From assembly GCA_020634755.1 (NCBI GenBank), contig JACKBC010000010.1:97801-161800 (forward strand): DNA of 64,000 nucleotides, read 5' to 3'. Positions 16,432 to 24,712 of the stretch are shown here, one piece after another (position 1 is the stretch's first letter; each line of letters starts with the position of its first letter). A model generated the notes under the pieces. It was not told the DNA's origin and did not search any database. It saw only the letters and a program-made list of their open reading frames with translations. Position numbers and translations under genes: made by a program. This stretch comes from Caldilineaceae bacterium. GTDB taxonomy: Bacteria > Chloroflexota > Anaerolineae > Caldilineales > Caldilineaceae.

Positions 16432-17658
16432 ATGAGTAGATTAAACCGAGATCAACTGGTAGCACTGGCCAAGAGCCAGATTATCGAATGGTCCCCACAG
16501 GAGCTGAAACAGCATTTGGATGCTGGTGAAAAGCTCACCGTCGTCGACATTCGCGAGCGCGATGAGTTTGTGCAGGGGCATCTGCCCAGCTCTACCTTTA
16601 TCCCGCGCGGCCATCTGGAGCTGCAAATCGAGCAGCATCAGCAGGATCGCGAAGCGCCGGTGGTGATTTACTGTGCCGGTGGTGTGCGTTCGGCGCTGGC
16701 CGCCCGCAACCTGCAGGAAATGGGCTATGAAAACGTCATCTCGCTGATTGGTGGCTTTAATGGCTGGAAGAATGCCGGCTATGACTTCAAAATCCCCACG
16801 GTGCTGACTGAAGACCAGCGCATCCGCTACAGCCGTCACACCATTTTGAGCGAGCTGGGCGAAGCCGGACAGATCAAGCTGCTGGAATCTAAAGTACTCT
16901 TGATCGGCGCTGGCGGGTTGGGCAGCCCGGCGGCTATTTATTTGGCCGCGGCAGGCGTCGGTACCCTGGGCATTGTGGACTTTGACACGGTGGATGTCTC
17001 CAACCTGCAGCGCCAAATTCTGCATGGTAACAAAGATGTGGGCCGCCCCAAGGTTGAATCCGCCCGCGACCGCATCCACGACATGAATCCCGATGTGAAG
17101 GTTATCGGCCACATGGAGCCAATTACCAGCGCCAATGCCCTCGATATCATCAAGGATTACGATATTGTGCTCAACGGGTCGGACAACTTCCCCACGCGCT
17201 ATCTGGTCAATGATGCCTGCCAATTCCTGGGCAAGCCGCTGGTCGACGCCAGCATCTTTATGTTTGAGGGTCAGGTAACGGTGTACGACCCCAACGACGC
17301 CAATAGCCCCTGCTATCGCTGTCTCTATCCGGATCCGCCGCCTCCAGGCGAGGTGCCGAGTTGCGCCGAAGGTGGCGTACTGGGCGTGCTGCCCGGCATT
17401 GTGGGCTCGCTGCAGGCCGTCGAAGCCATCAAAATGCTGGCCGGCATTGGCGAACCGCTGATTGGCCGCCTGCTCATGATCGACACGCTGGACATGAGCT
17501 TCCGCACGCTGAAAGTGCGCAAGAACCCTGAATGTCCAGTCTGCGGTGAGCATCCCACCGTGACCGAATTGATTGACTATGAGCAATTCTGTGGTCTGCC
17601 CTCCAGCGTGGCGCACCCAAATGGGCAAACAACCGAGCGCGAGTTGGTGTTGGCGTAA
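16432..17658 (+). CDS. Rhodanese-ThiF/MoeB fusion, sulfur-carrier adenylyl- and sulfurtransferase
   Basis: This is a 408-residue two-domain enzyme. Residues about 20-118 are a rhodanese domain with LTVVDIRERDEF and the active-site loop YCAGGVRS (Cys81 carries persulfide). Residues about 125-390 are a ThiF/MoeB E1-like domain: RYSRHTILSELGEAGQ, the nucleotide loop LIGAGGLGSP (159-165), IVDFDTVDVSNLQRQ, a zinc site from C294/C297 and C368/C371, and the E1 cysteine C311 in PSCAEGG. It would adenylate the carrier's terminal glycine and exchange the adenylate for sulfur. In MoeZ and Uba4 the rhodanese part is at the C-terminus; here the order is reversed. It sits between the carrier and CysM genes, which supports the pathway. 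Confidence 0.94.
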   Translation: MSRLNRDQLVALAKSQIIEWSPQELKQHLDAGEKLTVVDIRERDEFVQGHLPSSTFIPRGHLELQIEQHQQDREAPVVIYCAGGVRSALAARNLQEMGYENVISLIGGFNGWKNAGYDFKIPTVLTEDQRIRYSRHTILSELGEAGQIKLLESKVLLIGAGGLGSPAAIYLAAAGVGTLGIVDFDTVDVSNLQRQILHGNKDVGRPKVESARDRIHDMNPDVKVIGHMEPITSANALDIIKDYDIVLNGSDNFPTRYLVNDACQFLGKPLVDASIFMFEGQVTVYDPNDANSPCYRCLYPDPPPPGEVPSCAEGGVLGVLPGIVGSLQAVEAIKMLAGIGEPLIGRLLMIDTLDMSFRTLKVRKNPECPVCGEHPTVTELIDYEQFCGLPSSVAHPNGQTTERELVLA

Positions 17659-17775
17659 AAACGTATTGCGTGGTGCGTGTACCGGTCTAGAAAATGAATG
17701 GGAGGCGACACCCCAAACGGATACAAGTTCGCAGTCGCTTCCAATACGAGTTCACGCACTACGCACCACGCAACA
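17659..17775. repeat. Intercistronic word repeat W4
   Basis: TTGCGTGGTGCGT at 17667-17679 is repeated inverted at 17761-17773 (13 bases, perfect). Between them GGAGGCGAC (17701) can pair with GTCGCTTCC (17734). The arms are made of GCGTGGTGCGTG and GCACTACGCACC words. It lies between the activating-enzyme gene and cysM. Confidence 0.75.
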
Positions 17776-17833
17776 GAACGACCGAATCGATAAACTTGCG
17801 GTGATTCCATCGCGTATGCGAAACGAGAAATCC

Positions 17834-18808
17834 ATGTTACTTGACACAACCGCCCCAATACACAGATCGCCCAGTGCAACGCAGGCTGCGGCCAGCGTTG
17901 CGGGTGCCAGCACGGTGCTGGATAACATCGGCAACACGCCGCTGTTAAATTTGAGCGCGTTTGCGCATGCCCGTGGCGTGGCGACCAACGTCGGTGTGTA
18001 CGCCAAGGCCGAGTGGTGTAATCCGGGCGGGTCGGTCAAGGCGCGGGCCGCACACTATATGATTGAAGCGGCCGAGCGTGATGGTCGACTGGCGCCGGGC
18101 AAAATACTGATTGACAGCAGCTCCGGCAACACGGCCATTGCCTACGCGCTCATTGGCTCGGTCAAAGGGTTTCCCGTGCATCTAGTCATGCCCGCCAATG
18201 TGAGCAAAGAGCGCAAAGCGCTGGTCAAAGCCTATGGTGCGGTGCTCATTGAGTCGGACCCGCTGGAGGGTTCGGATGGGGCCATTCGCAAAGTGCGCGC
18301 AATTGTGGCCGCTGATCCCGAACGCTATTTTTACGCTGACCAATATAACAATGAGGCCAACTGGCGGGCGCATTATGAAACCACCGGCCCCGAAATCTGG
18401 CGGCAAACCGGCGGCCAGATTTCGCACTATGTGGCGGGGTTGGGCACCACCGGCACCTTTATGGGCGTGGGGCGCTATCTGAAAGAGCAGAATGAGCGCG
18501 TGCGGCTAATTGCCGTGCAGCCCGAAGATGAACTATCTGTCATCGAAGGGCTTAAGTACCTGGAAACGGCCATTGTGCCCGGCATCTACGACGCCGGCGT
18601 GCCGGACCGTCACGCCACGGTCAGCGCCGAAGCCGCCTGGGAGACGACGCGCGGGTTGGCGCTCCACGCCGGCCTTTTTGTGGGCGTCAGCGCCGGGGCC
18701 GCCGTCGCCGCGGCCATAGACACCGCCCTGGAACTAGATGAAGGCGTCGTGGTCACTGTGTTGCCCGACGACGGCAGCAAATACGTTAGTTTGGGGATTT
18801 TTGAGTAA
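17834..18808 (+). CDS. cysM: Cysteine synthase family PLP enzyme (CysM-like)
   Basis: This 324-residue fold-type II PLP enzyme has NIGNTPLLNL, NPGGSVKARAA with the PLP lysine K69, IDSSSGNTAIAYA (the substrate-binding loop), GLGTTGTFMGVGRYL (the phosphate-binding glycine loop) and GVSAGAAVAAA near the C-terminus. These match cysteine synthases. Its place beside a JAMM protease, a ubiquitin-like carrier and an E1-like enzyme matches the CysO-dependent CysM of Mycobacterium, which uses O-phosphoserine and carrier thiocarboxylate; this preference is inferred. The ATG at 17834 is chosen at the start of the conserved region; in-frame ATGs at 17816 and earlier lie in the word repeat. A long terminator follows the gene. 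Confidence 0.93.
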   Translation: MLLDTTAPIHRSPSATQAAASVAGASTVLDNIGNTPLLNLSAFAHARGVATNVGVYAKAEWCNPGGSVKARAAHYMIEAAERDGRLAPGKILIDSSSGNTAIAYALIGSVKGFPVHLVMPANVSKERKALVKAYGAVLIESDPLEGSDGAIRKVRAIVAADPERYFYADQYNNEANWRAHYETTGPEIWRQTGGQISHYVAGLGTTGTFMGVGRYLKEQNERVRLIAVQPEDELSVIEGLKYLETAIVPGIYDAGVPDRHATVSAEAAWETTRGLALHAGLFVGVSAGAAVAAAIDTALELDEGVVVTVLPDDGSKYVSLGIFE

Positions 18809-18815
18809 AATTTGA

Positions 18816-18872
18816 CTGTTATAAAAATGAAAAGGCCCGCATTTACAGCGGGCCTTTTCATTTTTATAACAG
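18816..18872. terminator. Long bidirectional terminator hairpin
   Basis: Positions 18816-18840 and 18848-18872 form a perfect 25-bp stem with a 7-base loop (ATTTACA). The GC-rich top (GGCCCGC) and A/T-rich base give U-runs in both directions. It ends the sulfur-carrier operon and also faces the macroglobulin gene, which ends at 19011 from the other side. Confidence 0.95.
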
Positions 18873-18896
18873 GTCGATTTGCAATGACTTGTGCTT

Positions 18897-18995
18897 TATT
18901 AACTTATGTTACGCAAGCCTGGAGGAACTTCGGCGAGCCGACATTCCTGTTTCTCTCTAGCAGACTGGCTGTCGCTGCGTAACGTGAGTTATTAA
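18897..18995. repeat. Dispersed repeat family J, copy 1
   Basis: The ends TTAACTTATGTTACGCA and TGCGTAACGTGAGTTA are inverted repeats. Related copies with GACTTACGCA ends lie at 27961-28036 and 59752-59831, and single ends at 13812-13842 and 54741-54824. No target duplication is obvious. Confidence 0.65.
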
Positions 18996-19010
18996 GGCAG
19001 TTTGTTCACC

Positions 19011-22000
19011 CTACTGCCCCGCCCCACGCAGCGTCACCACAATGCGCTGTGGCTGGTCTACGCTTTGCCGGCTGGGCGTGTAGTAGTCGTATGCCTGGCT
19101 GCTGGGCGTTTGCGCCCGGATGGGGAAACGCGCTTCCAGCCGGTAGTGGAAGGTGTAGCTCTGCCCGCCCTGCACGTTGGTCATGTACAGCACGATCTGG
19201 CTCCCGGTCAGCTCGTAGCGGTCGATTTGGCGGTTCTGTACCAGCGCATCCAGATCGCCGCGCACGGGGGTGAAGCCGGGCGGAATGCCCAGGTCCACCA
19301 GAATTGTGCCTGCGACTCCCTCCTGGAACAACTCAACTGCTGCCGTTACGTCCACCAGGTCATTGACCTGTAACTCAGTGCGATCATAGGCGACCTCAAC
19401 GCGCATGCCTGTGTCCGCAGGCTCCTCATCTGCCACTTGGCTCCACGGCTCATAATACTCGGTGATCACCTGATAGCGCACGCTGCGCTCGCCATCCACT
19501 GTAATGTCCAGCCCGTTGAGACCGGCCAGCGGCATCTCAAAACGCACCTGCTGCATCACATCCCGATTCGCCGCGCTAAGCATAACCGTCTGACTTTCGC
19601 CGCCATTGAGTGCAACCGTCACCTCGGCGGCGCGGTCCTGCTCATCTAGCTTCATGGCGGCCAGCAGCGCCTTGAGCGTAAGTACCGTGGTTTGCGTGGG
19701 GCCAAAGGCGCCATGCTGGTTGCGCTGGGTCACCAAATAGTCAATGATGTGCTGGGCCATCTCCAGCTTGTAGCCGGAGCGCAGCAGCGCCATGGCCGTC
19801 ATGGCGCCCGTCTCAATGTCGACCGCATCCCCATAACCGCCCATGTAGGTTTGGCCTTGGGATTGCCAGGACAATGCGCCCGTCTCATCGGTAGAAGCCC
19901 TGGCCAGCAGCTCATCCAGCAGATTCTGGGCCAGCGCGTCTTGTGGATCAACCGCCACTAGGGCATTGGCCATCATGGCCAGACCATACGGATCGAGCCC
20001 AAGTTGGTCTGCCTGCTGGCCACTTTGTGGTAATTGAAGTGGCGAATTAAACGGGCTGTTTTCATAGCCCTCCAGGGTGCTATACAAATAGGCTATGGCC
20101 CGCTGCACGGCGTCGCTATCAGAAAAACCGGCGTCGGCCAGCGCCCAAGTGACGTATGCCGTAGAGAGCACATTGCCGTCGCCCAATCCTTCCAGCCCGC
20201 TCTCAATGGTCATGCCCTGGGGATACCAGCTTCCGTTGCTATTCTGCCGCGCCATGATATAGGCCGCCGTGCGGTCGATCAGCGCCGGGTCCACGTAGCT
20301 AACTTGGCTCATATCGCTAAACTCCATGAGACCGTATGCCGTGAGCATGGTTTGCGGCTCCGGGGCGCCAAAGAGACTAAAGCCGCCGTCATAGCCCGGT
20401 ACTTCAAAGCCCAACAGTCGTTGATAGCCTAAATTGATAAGCGTTTCGGCGCGCATTTGGATTTCAGGATTGATCTGATCGGTGCTTTGCAGATAGTCCA
20501 GAATCAGCACGTTGGGATAGGTCGTGCTGCTGGTCTGCTCAAAGCAGCCATAGGGCTCTTGCAGCATGCCATCCAACCCCTGGAGCAGTTCGCTCTCAAT
20601 GCCGGGGAAGAAGCGCACGGTGACGTTGGCCGTGCCGTCTAGCGCGCTGGGCGGTACATCCACATTAAAGGTGTGGAAGCCGGCGGCCAGCGTACCGCTC
20701 TGCACGTTGCTCTGCGCCTTCCCATTGGGCAGAATCTGCACCGGTCGGGCTACGGCGTCGCTCATGGCGCTGCCGGTGGCGCTGATCTCCAGCACGCCGT
20801 CGCCATGCTGTATCACGCGCATGGGGATGTAGGCCACGGTCACTTCGTTGGCCGCCACGTCTACGGTCAGCGTGCTGGCGCCGTCGTCACGCAGCTCAAA
20901 CCAATCGGCGGGAGCCAGTTGCAACGCAATAGATTGTGGCTCGTCCAGATAGTTGAAGATGCTGACCGGCACGTCGATTTCGTCGTCCACCGTCAAGAAG
21001 CGGGGCAGGTCCGGCTCAATAAAAAAGTCCTGGAAGACGCGCAGCCCCACCTGCGCGCTGCCCAGATTGCCGCTCTGATCGGAAGCCACCACGCTGACGC
21101 GCCAGGTGGTAATTGAATCGGCAATGGGCACGTCGATCTGGGCGTGGCCGTCGGCATCAGTTTCCACTTCGGGTAGCCAAAGCAGCGTTTCGGGAAAGAA
21201 TTGGCGCAACCGCGGTGGCTGGGCGCCCTGGGTAGCCGTGGTGACGCCCGCGGCTTCCTCGGCTGGCGCTTCGGCTGCTGGCGCTGCATCATTAGCCGCG
21301 GGCGCGCTGGCCGGGGCGGCGCAGGCCGTCCACAGCAGCATGCAGATGGTGAGCGAGGAGAGCACAAAGGGCATGTGGCGGCGATAGCGGCGAGCGCCCA
21401 CCAGGGTCAAGCCCAGCAGAGGCAGCACCACAAAAGCCACGGCGGCGCGGTTCGTTTGGGCATCCGGCGTGGCTACCGGTGCGGCCACCTGTTCGGCGGT
21501 TAATTCTTGGCCCATGAGGCCAAAAAGCGCCATATCGGTCGCGCTACTATTGGCCGGCGTAGCGCTAGCAAAGGGAGCAAAACCGTCGATCTGATAGCGC
21601 GGCTCCAGCATTTCGCGCTTGAGCAAGAAATAGGTGCGGGCAAAGCCAGGGTCTTGCGCGCCCAGGGCAAAGACCGATTCGTCCACAATGCTAATGCCCA
21701 ACATGCTGGGCAGCGGGCTGTCGTTGTGCGTCACCGCAATATCGAGGGCGGCAGTATCACCGGGACGGTAAACTTCGGCGTCAGCGTGCACGTCAAGCTG
21801 GGCCGCGCCGGGGTTGACTAACACCAGCCGGCGGTCGCGCAGCACCTGGCCAGCGGACGTGACGGCGTACGCGTTTAGCTCCAGCGTGCCCAACAGGCTG
21901 CCGTCTAGCGGAATGGCGGCTTGGGCTGCGCCATCGACCACGGGCAGCGCGGCCATGCCAAAGCTCTGACCATCTTTAATCACGTCCAGATAGACGGTTT

Positions 22001-23426
22001 TCACTTCACCCGCCACATGCACGTCGGCATTCATCGTTTCGCCAATGGCATATTCGGCGTGTTCAGGGCGCAGCAGCAGGCCGGGGCCACCATCGTAAGG
22101 CAGCGCCAACGTAACATCGGATGTGGTTTGGTTTTCGTCCGTAATGTGAACGGTGATGCGCGTGTCGATAAAATTGGGCGCTGTTGCGCTAACAACGGCC
22201 AACCCGTTAATATCGGTTTCGATGCGGTCGGGCGAGAATTGGAACCTTTCCGATTCTAGAGCGAGCGTCACCGCGGCCGGACGGCCATCGGGCGTGCTGA
22301 CCTGGAAGTAGACCAGATTGTCTACATTGGCGCGCAATTGGCCAGATTCAGGAACGGCTTCCACAATGTAGGGCTGCTCGGACACAGTAATGCTTTCGTC
22401 GATGCGCTCGCTGTGGTTAGCGCTGTCGATAACCGTGATCTCCAAGTCGATGTTGGCGGTGCTGTTGTTGAGCTGGCCCACAAAGTAGGCGGGCGTTTCA
22501 AAGGTATAGGCAAAATCGCCATCGGCATTGGTCTGGCCGTCCAGCGCAAAGACTTCCGTGCGCGCCACGTCATCGACAAAGCCGCGCATCTGCACCTGTG
22601 CATTGGCCACCGGCTTGCCAAAGAAATAGCGGGCGTTGACCGTTCCGCTGGCGGCATCACCGGGCAGAAGGAAGGGCTGAGCCGAGTCAAAGTTAATCTG
22701 GAAACGGGGTAAATTATAGGGCTTGACTTCAACGGTGCGACTGTCTTGGGCCATGAGCGTGGCCCCCACCTCGGCGGTGATCAAATAGTCGCCGCTGCCG
22801 GCTTGCGCATCCAGCAGCAGATCGGTGGCGGCAATCCCATAGAGGGAGGTGACGAGCTCCTGCCGCTGAATAATGTTGTTTTGGGCATCGCGGATAGTGA
22901 TGACTACGGGCTGATCTTGGGCGGCGTGCAACGAGGTGCGGTTGAGGGCCAGCGTGCGCATGTGAATGGTCTGGCCGGGCTGATAGACCGGCTTGTCGGT
23001 GGAGATCAGCACGCTGTATGATTCACCCACTTGCACATTCTGCTGCCAGCGGGTGGAACCTTCCTGGCTGCTGGCGGCCACAACCAGCGTCTGTGCGCTG
23101 CTTTGCAGATCGTCCGGCACGTCAAAGAGCACCTGAAGCTGGCCATTGGCGTCGGTACGGCCAGTAAAGAGGGTCTGTTGGCTGTCCGGCCCCACCAGCG
23201 CCACGTCAACAATGGCGCGCGCAACCGGCGTATACTTTTGGTTTGGGGCGCGCACATCCACCAAAAAACCGGCGCTAGAACCGGGCGTCAACACTGACGC
23301 TTCACCCAGCACGTTGAGCGCAATGGGTGGCGGTGGTGCGGGCACTTGGGTGGCCACGGCGCAGGCGGGCAGCAATATGAGCACGCCGATAAAATAGAGC
23401 AGAAGTTTTAGTTTGGAACTGAGCAT
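19011..23426 (-). CDS. Alpha-2-macroglobulin family lipoprotein with thioester motif
   Basis: This 1471-residue protein is exported by a lipoprotein signal (MLSSKLKLLLYFIGVLILLP, Cys22 in LPAC). The start at 23426 is set by GGGAGG upstream. The first half has repeated macroglobulin beta-domains, including VLISTDKPVYQPGQTIHMR (MG2). From about residue 735 come the A2M domain (FFPETLLWLPEVETDADGH), then the thioester motif GCFEQT at 960-965, with C961 and Q964 as bond-forming residues, and a terpenoid-cyclase-like helical domain (YIMARQNSNGSW). Bacterial A2Ms trap attacking proteases, often with a transpeptidase partner, but none is encoded here. At residues about 660-702 there is a membrane-like stretch, RRYRR and a second lipobox LLWTAC (C702), which is very unusual inside an A2M (see findings). 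Confidence 0.92.
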   Translation of the reverse strand: MLSSKLKLLLYFIGVLILLPACAVATQVPAPPPPIALNVLGEASVLTPGSSAGFLVDVRAPNQKYTPVARAIVDVALVGPDSQQTLFTGRTDANGQLQVLFDVPDDLQSSAQTLVVAASSQEGSTRWQQNVQVGESYSVLISTDKPVYQPGQTIHMRTLALNRTSLHAAQDQPVVITIRDAQNNIIQRQELVTSLYGIAATDLLLDAQAGSGDYLITAEVGATLMAQDSRTVEVKPYNLPRFQINFDSAQPFLLPGDAASGTVNARYFFGKPVANAQVQMRGFVDDVARTEVFALDGQTNADGDFAYTFETPAYFVGQLNNSTANIDLEITVIDSANHSERIDESITVSEQPYIVEAVPESGQLRANVDNLVYFQVSTPDGRPAAVTLALESERFQFSPDRIETDINGLAVVSATAPNFIDTRITVHITDENQTTSDVTLALPYDGGPGLLLRPEHAEYAIGETMNADVHVAGEVKTVYLDVIKDGQSFGMAALPVVDGAAQAAIPLDGSLLGTLELNAYAVTSAGQVLRDRRLVLVNPGAAQLDVHADAEVYRPGDTAALDIAVTHNDSPLPSMLGISIVDESVFALGAQDPGFARTYFLLKREMLEPRYQIDGFAPFASATPANSSATDMALFGLMGQELTAEQVAAPVATPDAQTNRAAVAFVVLPLLGLTLVGARRYRRHMPFVLSSLTICMLLWTACAAPASAPAANDAAPAAEAPAEEAAGVTTATQGAQPPRLRQFFPETLLWLPEVETDADGHAQIDVPIADSITTWRVSVVASDQSGNLGSAQVGLRVFQDFFIEPDLPRFLTVDDEIDVPVSIFNYLDEPQSIALQLAPADWFELRDDGASTLTVDVAANEVTVAYIPMRVIQHGDGVLEISATGSAMSDAVARPVQILPNGKAQSNVQSGTLAAGFHTFNVDVPPSALDGTANVTVRFFPGIESELLQGLDGMLQEPYGCFEQTSSTTYPNVLILDYLQSTDQINPEIQMRAETLINLGYQRLLGFEVPGYDGGFSLFGAPEPQTMLTAYGLMEFSDMSQVSYVDPALIDRTAAYIMARQNSNGSWYPQGMTIESGLEGLGDGNVLSTAYVTWALADAGFSDSDAVQRAIAYLYSTLEGYENSPFNSPLQLPQSGQQADQLGLDPYGLAMMANALVAVDPQDALAQNLLDELLARASTDETGALSWQSQGQTYMGGYGDAVDIETGAMTAMALLRSGYKLEMAQHIIDYLVTQRNQHGAFGPTQTTVLTLKALLAAMKLDEQDRAAEVTVALNGGESQTVMLSAANRDVMQQVRFEMPLAGLNGLDITVDGERSVRYQVITEYYEPWSQVADEEPADTGMRVEVAYDRTELQVNDLVDVTAAVELFQEGVAGTILVDLGIPPGFTPVRGDLDALVQNRQIDRYELTGSQIVLYMTNVQGGQSYTFHYRLEARFPIRAQTPSSQAYDYYTPSRQSVDQPQRIVVTLRGAGQ

Positions 23427-23447
23427 GTTTATCCTCCCGTATTTGTT

Positions 23448-23502
23448 GACAAGGTGCCCAGGCGACAAGCTGACTGAGCCTGTCGAAGTCAGCTTGTCAT
23501 GA
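23448..23502. repeat. Intercistronic word repeat W10
   Basis: GACAAGCTGACT (23464-23475) and AGTCAGCTTGTC (23487-23498) are perfect inverted copies around GAGCCTGTCGA. An upstream GACAAGGTGCCC word repeats the theme. It lies between the acetamidase and macroglobulin genes, which run in the same direction. Confidence 0.8.
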
Positions 23503-23604
23503 CCTGAATTGTGTTACCGTGGCTTTATGGTAGAGGAGGATGTGGTGCAACACAATGCTCAGAAGTGTACCATTTCAGGAGACAGCGTGTACCATTGGAG
23601 GCTT

Positions 23605-24537
23605 TTACTTATCCAAAATTCCCAGCGGTAAATAGGCCGATACAATCCAGTTGGGCGCATCTACAATTTCGCTGATTTTGAGGTCAACCGCGGCGCCGCA
23701 TAAACAATAAGCTGCGGCCCGGCTCAAGCCGTGTTCGGCTTCCAGGTAGTCAATGATGTAGCGAATGGCCTTTTGGGCATTCGCATAGAGATCGGGGCCG
23801 TGGGCGGTGGCCACGTAATAACCACCCGTATCGGCCACGGTCAGCTTTTGGCCGGCAGGCGTAAAGAAGCGCAATTCCGGCACGTTGGCCCCCTTGCGCA
23901 AATTGAAGCGCAGCGTCACCGTCATGGGTGTTTCAATGCCGGTGCCATTCACCTCGCCATCGCCCTGGGCCGAATGACAGTCTCCGCACGAGAAGAGCGC
24001 ACCGGGCGCCAACACCGGAAAAATCGCCCGCGCCCCCGGCGTCAGGTGGCGGATGTCGATGTTGCCGCCGTTGACGCGCGGCGGAATCGTGTCGAACCGA
24101 CCCGCTTCGGCCAGCGCCACGCCCATGACGCCGCAGAATGGTTCATACGGAATTTTGATGGTGTCGCTAAAGTGGCACACGCCATCGGCCATGCGGTAAT
24201 GGTGCAGATAGGGGTCACTGAACTCGTCCGCCAGCAGCCCAAAGCCAGGAATCACCGCGTTCCACCCCCAGCCTTTGTGCTCAATGCTCAATATCTCTAC
24301 TTCTAGCCCGTCGCCCGGTTCCGCGCCTTCCACATAGACCGGTCCAGTTAGCGGGTGGATGGGGTCAAAGCTCAGCGTGGCCAGTGCCTCCGACGCCGCG
24401 TCGGGCGTAATCTGTCCGGCGCTGGCTTCCAATGTTTCAAAAACCACGGTGTCGCCCGGCGCAATATGCACCCGCGGCGGCAGCGAATTGTCCCAAAACG
24501 CGTGGCATTGCTGATCGTCAAGATGATGGGTTGTCAT
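23605..24537 (-). CDS. Acetamidase/formamidase family amidohydrolase
   Basis: This 310-residue soluble enzyme of the FmdA/AmdA family has the features PGDTVVFETLEAS, IHPLTGPVYVEGAEPGDGLEV, then KIPYEPFCGVMGVALAEAG, GGNIDIRHLTPGARAIFPV and the hallmark FSCGDCHSAQGDGEVNGTGI, which provides metal and active-site residues. It would hydrolyse short aliphatic amides such as formamide or acetamide to the acid and ammonia. The start at 24537 has AAGGAATG nearby. No signal peptide is present. It lies between the macroglobulin and binding-protein genes on the same strand without a clear functional link. The family call is firm; the substrate is inferred. Confidence 0.94.
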   Translation of the reverse strand: MTTHHLDDQQCHAFWDNSLPPRVHIAPGDTVVFETLEASAGQITPDAASEALATLSFDPIHPLTGPVYVEGAEPGDGLEVEILSIEHKGWGWNAVIPGFGLLADEFSDPYLHHYRMADGVCHFSDTIKIPYEPFCGVMGVALAEAGRFDTIPPRVNGGNIDIRHLTPGARAIFPVLAPGALFSCGDCHSAQGDGEVNGTGIETPMTVTLRFNLRKGANVPELRFFTPAGQKLTVADTGGYYVATAHGPDLYANAQKAIRYIIDYLEAEHGLSRAAAYCLCGAAVDLKISEIVDAPNWIVSAYLPLGILDK

Positions 24538-24564
24538 GGGTTTGCATTCCTTTATGAGGGCAAT

Positions 24565-24615
24565 GTATATATCTACAACCCAGGTTTCTGCCAGAAGCCT
24601 GGGTTGTGGATATAC
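24565..24615. terminator. Hairpin between the binding-protein and acetamidase genes
   Basis: ACAACCCAGG (24575-24584) pairs with CCTGGGTTGT (24598-24607), flanked by GTATAT/ATATAC. The stem is strong but has no long U-run. It probably marks the end of the upstream unit on the minus strand. Confidence 0.6.
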
Positions 24616-24633
24616 TTATCTTTTGCACTAAAT

Positions 24634-24712
24634 GTCTGTCCGTAAATTCTCTGTACCAAACCGATCTGTCAGAGACAGCAAACGATTCACAACCGAATTT
24701 ACGGATAGATGC
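24634..24712. repeat. Dispersed repeat family G, intact copy
   Basis: The ends TCTGTCCGTAAATTC and GAATTTACGGATAGA are inverted repeats. The interior contains ACCAAACCGATCTGTCAGA and ATTCACAACCG. A second copy at 45848-46010, in the other orientation, has the same ends and interior but is split by an inserted block that includes a family-F repeat. Confidence 0.8.

Noticed and set aside
16441..17628. A 395-codon frame antisense to the rhodanese-ThiF gene
   Set aside because: Long only because the sense gene is codon-biased; its composition is unlike real proteins and it lacks a promoter.
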